In this document: one piece after another, positions 37,218 through 48,481 of the stretch
How the letters are laid out: each line of letters opens with the position of its first letter
How positions within the stretch are numbered: the first letter of the stretch is position 1
Assembly (NCBI GenBank): GCA_029891385.1
Contig: CM057228.1
Coordinates: forward strand, 61,263,783-61,327,782
Origin: Erythroxylum novogranatense
Lineage: Eukaryota > Streptophyta > Magnoliopsida > Malpighiales > Erythroxylaceae
Reading direction: 5' to 3'
Length of the DNA: 64,000 nt
Program-made: the position numbers and the translations under genes
The notes under the pieces: generated by a model
What the model was told of the DNA's origin: nothing
Database searches by the model: none
What the model saw: the letters and a program-made list of their open reading frames with translations, nothing else

Positions 37218-38196
37218 ATAGCAATTTATCTTAGGTTATGATGATTTTGTAGTCTCAAGTGCAAGAAGCCTCTTGATGGATTTTAGATTTTCATGGTTTA
37301 TCTTAGTTTATGGTGATTTTGCAGGCTAAGAGTACAAGAAGCTCTTAATGGATTTTAGTTTTTCTATGGTTTATCTTGTGTTGTGGTGATTTTGTAGGGT
37401 ATTATGGATATTAATTCTTATATATTTCTTTTGGAGTTGACTGTGTTATATTATTGTTTTTTCCATCATCATTGTCTCAAATTGTAAGACATTCAAATTT
37501 ACCTCATCGGATCAATTTAATAAAGTGAAGTACTTATTTTTTAGAAGTTACAGTTGGTTGGTCATATTGATTTAGAATTTTGTTCAATAGTTGGTTAAAT
37601 TTGCTTGGTAAATTGATAACATGAACATGTTTATTACAATGTGATTAAGTAATGTAGTTTGAAATTATCGGATATAATATACTATCAATTCTACCATTAT
37701 TTTGGTGATGAAAATTTTTTAAAGTATACAAAAGAAATAAAAGTGAAAAATTAATGAAATTTAAGCCTTAATTTAGTGGGATGAAATACTAAAATTGAAT
37801 TGACAATAAAAACAACAAAGACTGAAATTTAAATTATGTGACGATTTCTTATTAGGTAGGAAGTAGTAGGAAGATAGTAAGATAACTATATTACTCTAGT
37901 TTTATATATGTTATTGTCATTGTTTAAGACTTAAACTTATATAATTTTTATTAGAATAAGATTTAAATTTGTTAAGAATTCTTTTATACTAGAATAAGGA
38001 TTTTAAGAACATCTATATAAATGTGAACTTATCCCTTCAACAATAATATATGCTTTTTTATATATAAACTTGTGTTTACAACTAAAAGGTGTAATTCTTT
38101 TTCTTAGATTCCAAAAGTGATTCCTAGTTTCCTACATTTTACTGTTTGTGTTCCACTATAAAATCAAGCAACTCTAACCTAAAGTTCCAGCAATAG
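37218..38196. other. unclassified flank, inverted copy of 27678-28655
   Basis: AT-rich with no gene visible. It includes the 74-bp repeat remnants next to the CACTA terminus. Its presence in mirrored form shows that the inversion extends well beyond the transposon. Confidence 0.7.
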
Positions 38197-41100
38197 TGTA
38201 ACATCCCATTACTTGTGGGAGGATTAGAATAGTAAATGTGAGTGATTTGTGAGAGTTGGAGATGCATTTCCATGGTCATGCATGATATGCCATACACTTA
38301 TACATAAATAGTGAATTTATTTGCACATGAAAATAATTGTACACACATTCATGAATAATTCCGGGTATAATTAGATTGATTTGAGAATTTTGAATGTTTT
38401 CATATTGGAAATATTAGTGATTGGTGGAAATGCCATATGTGTAGGTGTTGGTGAATTTAGGAGTTTCCTTTGAAAATTATGGAGTATTGAGAAATATATA
38501 TATATAAAATAGGAAACAAGAAATTAAAAGAAGCTTGGGAGATAGTTGGATTGTAAAGATAACAGTCAAGGGAGTGAGTTTAAAAAAAAACTAAGTTGGA
38601 ACTTGGGTATTGGGTAAGTGACAAGTGTCACTTAGGCTTTTGTATTCTTGCTAGAAGTAGGTTACTATTCTTTGAGAATTGACAGGTTAAGTCTTGTCCA
38701 AGTCCCTTCTTTATTATCATCTTTCAAGAACTTCTTTTTGAAAACACAGAGTTTTCCATCAAATACCTTCTAAGTGACTTTTGTATTTTTCTTTTCTTTC
38801 ACCAAACCTACTTTGCCATTTGTGTCCTTTATCTTAAGAAAAAACCAGGGGCTGATCATTTCACTCAAAGAAGTACGAAAATTTTGTGGAGAATAGGGCT
38901 TGAAGATTTTGGAGTTTCAACAGGTAAGTAGTAAATAAATATTTTAGAGTTGGGGATTCATGCAACAAATTGCTAAGTTACTATCATCTGCATGAAAAAT
39001 GACATTTATGTGTTTGTTCATAAATACTGTGTTGTTGGAGGATGAAAATTTTTGTTACGGTGTTAATTTAGTGTTTGAAAGGTTATGAGCATTGAGTTTT
39101 GTAAAAGTGATTTTTGGAGTTGGATGAAAGAGATAATTCGGTAGAGATGAGTTAAAGGTAAAGTGTTGAAAGCTGATTGTAAAAAAATTCTTTTTTTGAT
39201 TTCGGGAGAAAATATGGGCTTGATTTAGATAGATTCTGGCAAAGTTGCCTTCTGAAAAGTTGTAGAGCTTTCTTTTATCTTTCCAATGGTATATAGTATG
39301 AAAATTTTGGATATCGGAGTCAAAAGTTATGATTCTTGTAAGTGGAGATGTTTTGAATGGAAGAAAGCAGATGATAGAAAAGCAGATGGAAGAAAGCAGA
39401 CGATAGAAAAGCAGACGGAAGAAAAGTAAACGATAGAAATAAGACGATAAAAAAGCAGATGGAAGAAAAGCAGACGATAGAAATAAGATGATGGAAAAAC
39501 AGACGATAGAAATAAGACGATGGAAAAGCAGACGATAGAAAATGAGACAGAAATAAGACGATGGAAAAGCAGACGATTGAAAATGAGACGATAGAAATAA
39601 GACGATAGAAAAGTAGACGATAGAAAATGAGACGATAGAAATGAGACAATGGAAAAGCAGACGATAGAAATGAGAAGATAGAAAAGCAGACGATAGAAAA
39701 TGAGATGATAGAAAAGCAGACGATAGAAAAGCAGACGATAGAAATGAGACGATGGAAAAGTAGACGGTAGAAATGAGACGATACAAAATGAGACGATAGA
39801 ACTAAGATGAAAGTAAGTTAGTGAGAAATGAATTGTGATTTCAATGATTCTAAAGAGGCATAAACCTAAGTGTTAGTTATACTTAAATGAACTTTGGTAT
39901 GGGGATGGTGTTGAGAAGAACCATGGAATGATACCCGAGAATTATCATGAACATGCATTGTATGTAAATTATTTCATGCATGTGCATTATTGAACGCCCT
40001 TAATGGTGTAAATTGTGATATCGTATATGTTATTTGTTATAGAGGAGCAACTGGAACGTCAACTTCCAGACGTTGCCGGATCTTCCAGGCATTAGCTTCG
40101 GGAGTAACCTGTGAGTAACTTAGATGGTCTCACTCAATTAATTGTTTGTTGTAGAAGATGTTTTGAATAATGATATTGATGTGGTTTGATTTTGTTGTTT
40201 TCGGACAATGAAGTTCCGGTGATTCTGATGTATAAACGAGTTAATTACGTGCTCCTTGTATGTGAACATGATGAAATAAGTGCTTCAAATGTGAAGGTTG
40301 TGAGTATGCATATGAATGAAAAAAATGTGCTCAGCAGTTCTGTTGAATGTTGGACTAAGGTCTGACTATGAATGTGATCTAAAAGTGAATGTGCATCCAT
40401 GTGATTGACTAAAGTTATGTTATGTGAAACATTCATTTCATGAATGCATGAAAGATAAAGGAAGTTATGACCGGAGTCGTCAGGATAAAGAGCTTAAAGC
40501 TCAGAATGTGATTAGAGCCTTGGGCTCGATTGTGAATGTACCCGATATCTACTAAGGGATATAGGACAAGTTATGTTACTGCTCGATATCTACTAAGGGA
40601 TATGAGCGAATGAAAAGGCACTCGGTCATAATGACAATAATAAATGAAAGTGAGTCTCACGTGTATTGCAATTCTAATTAATATGTGCGTTTAGTATGAA
40701 TAATATGATCGATATGATTGTTCTGAAGGTGAGAGGTGATACATTATGATTATGCCATGTTGTGATTAATATGTTATGTGTAATGACGTGATGCATGAAT
40801 TGAGTGAACCATCGATGATGGGCACCTCATTGAGTTCGCAAAACTCACCAAAATTGTAACGTTGTCTTTTCAGGACCGAGAGACGACTCTAACTACTAAA
40901 GAGGCCCTACTAGTCGGGTAGATTGTGATTGGTGAGAGAGATCATAGCTCAAAGGTCGGTCAGCTGGGGTTCTTTTGGGTGGTTTAGATAACTTGATGCA
41001 CTTTCCTCATTCATGTAGTACTATTGTATTAGGTTTCTGATGATGTACATATGGATAATGTTGAAAGTCAATGTAGACTTCGATTTTTTGAAATGCAATG

Positions 41101-41282
41101 AGGAAAAAGAAAAGTTGGTTTTAAAATATTGTGATCTTCTTATGATGCTTTATAAGTGAATTATGTTACCGTTCCACTATTTACGTGTATGTGTATGCAT
41201 GAACACGCCAAGGCAATCTTAAACACTTAGAACCCGTTCCAAATGATTATTCTACCCTTCCCCTCGGGGATGGGATGTTACA
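38197..41282 (+). repeat. 5' LTR of the inverted copy of element 2
   Basis: It begins TGTAACATCCC and ends GGGATGTTACA, giving clean inverted termini and 3,086 bp. The minisatellite at 39355-39810 keeps regular CGTCT words (as AGACG on this strand). No primer binding site follows. Confidence 0.9.
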
Positions 41283-41967
41283 TTACCAGTGGTGGAAGGC
41301 TGTCCCAAGCAGTACCACCAGGCCTTGTCAATTAAAGTGGGAAGACTTTCTGAGAGCCTTCAGGGACAACTACATGCCCAAGGTCTACTTGGACATGAAG
41401 ATGCAAGAGTTCTTGGAACTGAAGCAGGGCAAGATGTCAGTGGTGGACTATGAGGTCCGATTTAATGAATTGATGGGTTATGACACTGCACTGATTCCTA
41501 TCGAAGAAGATAAGTGCAGGAGGTTTGAGAATGGGTTGAACATGGAGATCAGGACAAGGTTGGCTAGGTCAGACATGGGCACTTTCACTGAGTTGAGAGC
41601 TGCCTCAATTAGAATTGAACAACTGATGAAGGAGAAACAAGCAGAGAGGGGGCAAGAGTCCAGAGGAAAGAGGCCAAGTGAGAGTCAGGGCAGTTCTGGT
41701 AGGAGCTTCAGTAAGCCCCAAAATAGACAATTTAGATCTTCAGGTGGATACAAACAGTTAGGATTCAGACAAAGGGGTGGTTTTAAGCAGGTTGGTAGTG
41801 GAAGAGGCACGGTGCAGAACCAACGGCCCCCATGTGAGCATTGTGGAAAAAGGCATGGTGGAGAGTGCTGGACAATGACAGGGGCTTGTTTTGCATGTGG
41901 CTCTTTAGAACACCAAATTAGAGATTGTTCAGCTACGTTGGGGACTCAGACTGCTGTCAGTAGGTGA
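41283..41967 (+). pseudogene. element 2 gag (right copy), 5'-truncated
   Basis: An open frame starts in the LTR edge and reads WWKAVPSS, LKWEDFLRAFRDNY, CRRFENGLNMEIRTRL and IRIEQLMKEKQAERG. A basic Gly/Ser-rich stretch follows, with CEHCGKRHGGEC and CFACGSLEHQIRDC as zinc-binding knuckles. The first third of a normal gag is missing because the LTR is joined directly to mid-gag. It is otherwise uninterrupted, unlike the left copy. Gag would bind RNA in particles; without a start region it is not a working gene. Confidence 0.87.
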
Positions 41968-42129
41968 TCTGGGAGTAATACCATAGTTCAGCAGAGCAGA
42001 GGTAGTGGATCGGGACAGAGAGGTAGAGGTAGAGATAGAGGAAGAGCTGGGAGTTCTTCTGTGAGGCCTGAGGGACAGGGCAACCGACCATAGTCCCAAG
42101 CCAGGGTCTATGCCATGACTAGGTAGGAG

Positions 42130-42470
42130 GCCCAAGACTCACCAGATGTGGTCGCAAGTGTACTTCTTGTTTATGATTTGGAAGCATATGCACTGTTAGA
42201 TCCAGGATCCACACACTCTTTTATCACACCGCATTTGGCATGTGGACTGCATTGTGATAGGAAGTCACTACAGTATGGGCTAGAGGTGAGTACACCTCTA
42301 GGTAGTACTACTGTTATAGGTGAGGTCTATAAGGGGTGTTTAATTAGGATTGATCAAGCAGAGTTCGTGGCAGACCTAATAGTATTGCAATTGAGGGAGA
42401 TAGATGTGATCCTAGGCATGGATTGGCTCACTGCCCATAGAGCCATCATGAATTGATATACCAAGGAGGT
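42130..42470 (+). pseudogene. element 2 protease (right copy)
   Basis: The frame at 42148-42456 carries LLDPGSTHSF, the retropepsin active site in the D-P-G form often seen in this lineage, and VILGMDWLTAHRA. The preceding linker (41968-42140) has a stop at 41965-41967 and another near 42093. The frame ends at a stop in place of the usual continuation after AIMN. Confidence 0.85.
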
Positions 42471-42525
42471 AGTACTGGAATCTCCTGGTCAGCTAAGGGC
42501 AGTATTCAGAGGAATTAGTCAGGCA

Positions 42526-43446
42526 GTGTCAACTAGGATGATATCCTTCATGAGTGCATTGAGATTGATGCAGGGAGGATGTGAGGCTTATCTGGCCCAT
42601 ATTATTGATATAAGGGTTGAGCAGAGTGCACAGGATACTCCAGTGGTTAAGGAGTTCCTGGACGTGTTCCCCGAAGAGTTACCTAGATTACCACCAGATC
42701 GAAAAATGGAGTTCACAATTGATCTAGTTCTAGGTACTACTCCTATATCTATTCCTCCATATAGGATGACACCTGTGGAACTGAAAGACTTGAAAGCTCA
42801 GTTGCAGGAATTGTTGAAAAAGGGCTTCATAAGGCCCAGTGTTTCACCTTGGGCAGCTCCAGTGCTGTTTGTGAAGAAGAAGGATGGGACTTTGAGATTG
42901 TGCATCGATTATAGGCAACTGAATTAGGTGACCGTGAAGAACAAGTATCCGTTGCTTAAAATTGATGACTTGCTTGACTAGTTGCAGGGAGCTCAGGTAT
43001 TTACTAAGTTGGATATGAGATCAGGGTATTACCAGTTGAAGATAGCAGAGACTGATATACCTAAGAGTGCATTCAGGAGCAGGTACAGGCACTATGAGTT
43101 CCTGGTGATGCCATTTGGGTTAACTAATGGCCCGATTGCTTTTATGACCATGATGAATAAGGTGTTTCAGGCCTACCTGGATCAATTTGTAATTGTGTTC
43201 ATTGATGATATCTTGGTGTATTCGAAGAGTAGAAAGGAGCATGTTGAGCATTTGAGACTTATTTTACAGATTATGAGAGAGAAACAATTGTACGCCAAAT
43301 TCAGTAAGTGTGAATTTTGGTTGGATCAGGTTATTTTTCTGGGACATATAGTGATTGGAGATGACATACAGGTAGATCCAAAGAAGATAGAGGCAGTGAT
43401 GAATTGGGAAGCTCCGAGAAATGGTCAGAGATCTGAAGCTTCCTAG
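42526..43446 (+). pseudogene. element 2 reverse transcriptase (right copy), stop-broken
   Basis: Pieces 42526-42927 and 42982-43446 hold [30 protein letters not shown]-stop, LLKIDDLLD-stop, [26 protein letters not shown] and [10 protein letters not shown]. Both internal TAG codons recur at the mirror position in the left arm, so they were present before duplication. A further frameshift at about 43446 separates the palm from the thumb. Confidence 0.88.
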
Positions 43447-43448
43447 GA

Positions 43449-44219
43449 TTGGATGGGTATTATCGAAGGTTTGTTGAGGGGTTTTCTCTGATCTCAGCCC
43501 CTCTGACAAAACTTTTGAGGAAGGATGCAGTGTTCAAATGGAATGAGGATTGTCAGAAGAGCTTTGAGGAGTTGAAACATCAGTTGACTACTGCATCGAT
43601 TTTGACTATTCCATCGGGGATTGGAGGATATGTGGTGTACAGTGATGCATCGCATCAAGGTTTGGGATGTGTAATGATGCAGCATGGCATGGTGATCGCC
43701 TATGCATCGAGACAATTAAGGTCTAATGAGATTAATTATCCGGTACATGATTTAGAGCTAGCTGCAGTTGTCTTTGCTGTAAAGATTTGGAGACATTATT
43801 TGTATGGGGAGACTTTCCAGATATATACTAATCATAAGAGTATGAGGTATTTACCAAGTCAAAAGGAGTTGAATTTGAGGCAAAGGAGATGGATTGAATT
43901 ATTGAAAGATTATGATTTCACTATTGAGGACCACCCGGGGAAAGCTAATGTGGTGGCAGACGCCTTAAGCAGGAAGTCTAATATCAATACAGCTCAGATT
44001 CAGTTATTGAGGTTACCTAATCTGATTCATTTGAGAGATCTAAATGTAGAGTTGAATCTGGAGGAAGATGAGACACTAATCGCTACTTTGAAGTTAAGGC
44101 CAATGCTACATGATAGAATCGGAAGAGTACAGAACAAAGATTTTGACATGGTAAAGCTTATAGAAAAAGTGAAGGCAAATCCGGATTCCGAGTTTGAATT
44201 GAGGGATGAGACTTTGTGA
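43449..44219 (+). pseudogene. element 2 RT thumb and RNase H (right copy), catalytic Asp lost
   Basis: An open 256-codon frame runs [65 protein letters not shown] and [12 protein letters not shown]. In TNHKSM the Asp expected in TDHKS is Asn, which should abolish RNase H activity. The left arm has the same change. The frame ends in the linker to integrase. Confidence 0.88.
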
Positions 44220-45050
44220 TTGAGACAGAGGTTGTGTACCTAATGTGGATGATTTGAGGAAGGAGATCCTTGAGGAAGCTCATATGGCCGCCTATGCTAT
44301 GCATCCTGGTACTACCAACATGTATAACACGTTAAAGCAACATTTTTGGTGGCCTGGAATGAAGAAGCAAGTAGCTGAGTATGTATCTAGATGTATGAGG
44401 TGCCAGCAAGTGAAGGCGGAACACCAGGCTCCAGTAGGGAAGTTGAATTCATTGCCCATTCCGGAGTGGAAATGGGAACAGATCACTATGGACTTCATCA
44501 TGGGTTTGCCAAAGACTCCGAGACAGCATGATGCTATTTGGGTTATAGTGGACCGGTCGACTAAGTCTGCCCACTTTTTACCAATAAGAGAGAATAACTC
44601 ACTTGATCAGTTGGCCCAGAAGTATGTAAATGAGGTGGTGAGACTGCATGGAGTACCAGTGTCCATAGTATCGGACAGAGATCTGAGGTTTACTTCGAGA
44701 TTTTGGAAGAGTTTGCAAACTGCTATAGGAACTAAGTCGAACTTCAGTACAACGTTTCATCCTCAAATAGATGGACAGAGTGAGAGGACAATTAAAATTG
44801 TTGAGGATATGCTCAGGGCTTGTGTATTAGAGTTTAGAGGAGCTTGGGATCAGTACATAGCATTGATAGAGTTTGCCTACAATAACCATTACCACAACAG
44901 TATCAGATTGGCACCGTATGAGGCACTGTACGGTAAAAAATGTCGGTCGCTATTATATTGGGATGAAGAGGGTTTAAGAATAGTGGAAGACCCAGAGTTG
45001 ATAGAGGACACAGTGGATAAGGTGAAGCTGATCCGAAGCTGAATTAAAGC
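44220..45050 (+). pseudogene. element 2 integrase (right copy), C-terminally truncated
   Basis: Frame 44245-45042 carries the zinc-binding CMRCQQVKAEH, MDFIMGLP (first Asp), VSDRDLRFTSRFW (second Asp), QIDGQSERTI (Glu) and IEFAYNNHYHNS. All three catalytic residues are readable. A stop after KLIRS (45040-45042) is followed by degraded sequence to 45229, where the element is cut. Chromodomain and LTR are missing, so integration by this copy is impossible. Confidence 0.88.
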
Positions 45051-45229
45051 GGCTTAGGATAGACAAAAGAGTTACATGGATCAACACTGACGGGATATCG
45101 AGTATAGTGTAGGAGATATAGTATTTTTTAGAGTGTCACCCTGGAGGGGAGTTTTGAGATTCGGTAAAAAGGGTAAGTTGAGCCCTAGGTACAATGGTCC
45201 TTAGGAGATCCTCGAAAGGATAGGACCTC

Positions 45230-48200
45230 CGTAAACGAATCACACCAAAATTGAATGTCAAATCGGATACTAATCAATGGAGAATACATATCCGAAAGCG
45301 AACAAAACGGATGCGAATAGAAGTCGGATTCTTAATGGAATCGAAAACAAAAGCAAAACAAATGGATCAATTTGAACTGAAATAAATCAAAATAGATCCG
45401 ACATCCGAAACGTGTACTTTAGAAAACTTATCGCGTTGGAAATCCTAAGACTTAATCTATCCGAATCGATGTAAATTTTTTTCCTTTTCTTATTTATTTC
45501 TCATCTTTCGTCGATCTTATTCCAAAACAAAAAAAATAATTCCCACTTTTGGGAAACTCATACAAGTCTACATCTCTCAAAATCTGACTTTTAATCTTAA
45601 AATATTCTTTTTATCTTTACCATATAACCAATCTTCTTATCGAAAATTTGGCAAGATAACGGCTGCATATGAACAAAACCCAAAACCGCAAGGTGTAAAA
45701 CTCACTCCTATAATTTCCAAACAATTACACGTACATCAAAATCCACGGACCCTCGTCCGGATCTCAAAGATAAACGCAATCCTAAATTCTAAACCACTTC
45801 AAGTCATTTTTTCATATCGATTCAGATCCATCACATTCAAACTCATATACAATTTCCATTTATACTCATATACAAATTAATACTTCCATCAAACCCAAAA
45901 CCAATCGTATTTATAAATCATCACAATTCATATCCTATCATCATGTACCTTCATCCATATCCATATCTATCCAAGTCACATTCATAACTTAATTCAATTT
46001 ATATACAAAACCAATACGCACCATCCATAGCCAATACATTTCCAATTCCATAAAACAAGTTCTTATACAATTGGATAATCCAAATTCATCATGAACTAAA
46101 TGCTTGCAATACACTAATGGCATTCCAAGCCATTTACAAAGCCAATACCAAATCCAAAATACACAAAGCACAATGATTCTAAATTTCTCACAACATTCTA
46201 AACTTAACAATGACTCAATACGAACCTATACAACAGAATCCCTCATTTTCTTTCACCCGATCTCCTTCTCATCACCTGTGGATGGGAATGAAGGGGGGGG
46301 GTAAGCTTATTGATCGTGGATAACATGTTTATAATTCAAAAAATAAGCAAAAACCCTTTTAAAGTTCAACTTGAAATCCATGTCACATATTTTCAATTTC
46401 AATAAGAAAAACTATTGAAATGTTCATTTGTTATATAAAAATCTTGATGGTTTCGTAAAAATGCTTCTTTTTCAAATTCTCAGTCCGATTCGCAATTCAA
46501 ACTCAAAACTTATAATCAAAAGAGACCATCACATCACAAGGCATATTCATTTAATCATCAATATAAAACACTCAAATCATGCACATACTTGACAATTCAG
46601 AAAGGCAATGCACAAACAATAGCTCGAGAGTTCCGTGGAACAAAATGGATAAACCGAAGTTTAAACCGTGAATAAAACGAGTCCGATTTCTTAGGATCTC
46701 GTGACCTCAAGCGGGCAGCCGGGAGAAGGCTATATGTCGATGTGTACGTGACTAATGAAACGTTCCTCTCTCACCCAAACAAAAGCATATAGTCATGCTT
46801 AAATCAATTTATCGAATGTTTTCATATTTTCAAGCTTTTCTAGCTTTTTATTCACACAAAATACCATAACATATTTTAATGGCATAACATGAGCATAACT
46901 CATCAATCGCAATGAAATTTCAATAATCATAATGATTCAACAATACACACAAATTCACATATCAAACTTCTCAATAAATTAAACACAATGAACTCAAACG
47001 AGTATTTCAACTTTATCAAATCATTTATGAAAAATTTGTCCGAAACAAATGTAGAATTTTTCGTAAATCATTTGGAAACAATGACTTTAACAATTCATAA
47101 ATCATTTCAAAAGCAATTGATTCAATCATCTGTAAAACAATAGCTTATAAAACCAACACTTATAATTAGCTTATAATTTGAAAAAATAAACACATTACCC
47201 ACCTTATATCCATGCTTGGAGCTTGATTAGAGCTTCAATTTCTCCAATCCTTTCTTTAATTTTCCTCAATTCAAACCACAAACCCTAATTAAATCAACAT
47301 CCAAAATTGATCCAATTAACATATGAACTCTCCAAAATTGAACCTAGAATTTACAAACCTAAACCAATCTTGTGCCAACTAAACCAAAATCTCACTAAAA
47401 GATCAAAGATTAAAGATTGACTCTTACCTCATTTTTCTCTATTTTCGATTTTCTCTTAGCTTGGAAGGAAGCTTTCTTCATTTTCCACCCTTTTCCTTCA
47501 TAAATCAACAAAAAACCTTGCATAAAACCCTCAAAATTCGAAACCCTTGCCATTCTCCTTCTTTTTCCCTCTTTCTCCATGACAACTCTCTTTTCTCCTT
47601 TCTCTCTTTGTTCCATTTTCGTGTCTTCCTTCTATTCCAATGGCAGCCCCTCTATTTATATTGCCATGTCATTAAAATGAGTGGCCAATGACCTTAATGC
47701 CCCTCCATGCAAGGCTAAATCCGTAACTCTTTAAGTGGTGTTCCAAAATTGCCCCTGAGCTTTTCTTTAAGTCATGCTTACTTTTGGAAAATTATTCTCA
47801 CATCAAAATGAAAGAATTTTCTAAAACTTCCTTCTAGAAAATTGTTCCTTATTGTTTTAATTTCGTAACGCCACCAAAATAATTCAATTTGGAGCTCTAC
47901 ATCAAAAGTTATAGTCCAAACATGTCGGACATATCATTCTACTAACACATTTTCTAGCAATTCACTTCCTTCCAAACATTGACATTCTTAAAGGCTAAAT
48001 TGAAACTCGATTTCTTCATAAAAATTGTAGCCCTATTTCTCTAGTTTAATCCAAATCAATAATCACCTCATTTGGATTACTAGAGCAAAAGTTATGGCCA
48101 AAATACTTTCAGATCTTACTAATCCAAGATCGAACACTAATCCGAACTTCAATTTAGAAATTGAAAGTCTTAGGGCTAAATTGAAATTTAACTCCTTCAT

Positions 48201-48481
48201 ATGATTTGTAGCCCCATGTCTTAATTTTATTTTTCCTCAAGAATTACTTCAATTGGATCTCCACAGTTTCCGAATTTCTCAAAATACTGAACTATGTTTA
48301 GAAAATTATCCACTCACTTTGATTAACTTAATCACCCTCAATTAAATCTCTAAAATTCATAATTTCCCACAAAAATGTAATTAATTGTCTTAGGAATCCA
48401 ATGCTTCAAAAACCAAGTCGATCGGATGTCGGACGGAAAAGAGATAAGCAAAAGATTGGACAAGGTCGGATGAGAAAGGAA
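45230..48481 (-). mobile_element. inverted fragment of the solo LTR (copy of 16595-19840)
   Basis: This is the reverse complement of the solo LTR without either end, so it has no TG/CA termini or target duplication. It keeps the TATA box (about 47652-47660), the shared block (about 46640-46760) and the C/G homopolymer (46296-46304). Compared with the ancestral order, 883 bp (19841-20723) between it and element 2 pol is missing. Open frames in it are not genes. Confidence 0.92.

Larger units (their letters stand above)
34501..45229 (-). repeat. right arm of the 10.7-kb inverted repeat
   Basis: The reverse complement of 20724-31390. The outer edge is sharp: after GGACCTC (45223-45229) the left arm equivalent continues with TGGCC, whereas here solo-LTR sequence begins. 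This arm has fewer frameshifts in gag and pol than the left arm. Confidence 0.93.
38197..45229 (+). mobile_element. element 2, inverted second copy (5' LTR to integrase)
   Basis: A truncated copy of element 2 in plus orientation. It has the 5' LTR (38197-41282), gag (41283-41967), protease, RT, RNase H and integrase, then stops at 45229 without chromodomain, PPT or 3' LTR. The flank 38192-38196 (AATAG) is the complement of CTATT after 27677. It therefore arose by copying the left locus rather than by an independent insertion. Confidence 0.9.

Noticed and set aside
47410..47691. Small frames near the LTR TATA box (also 18657-19074 and 45989-46304)
   Set aside because: They lie inside LTR leader or LTR body sequence, are Lys/Glu- or Phe-rich by composition, and match no known protein.
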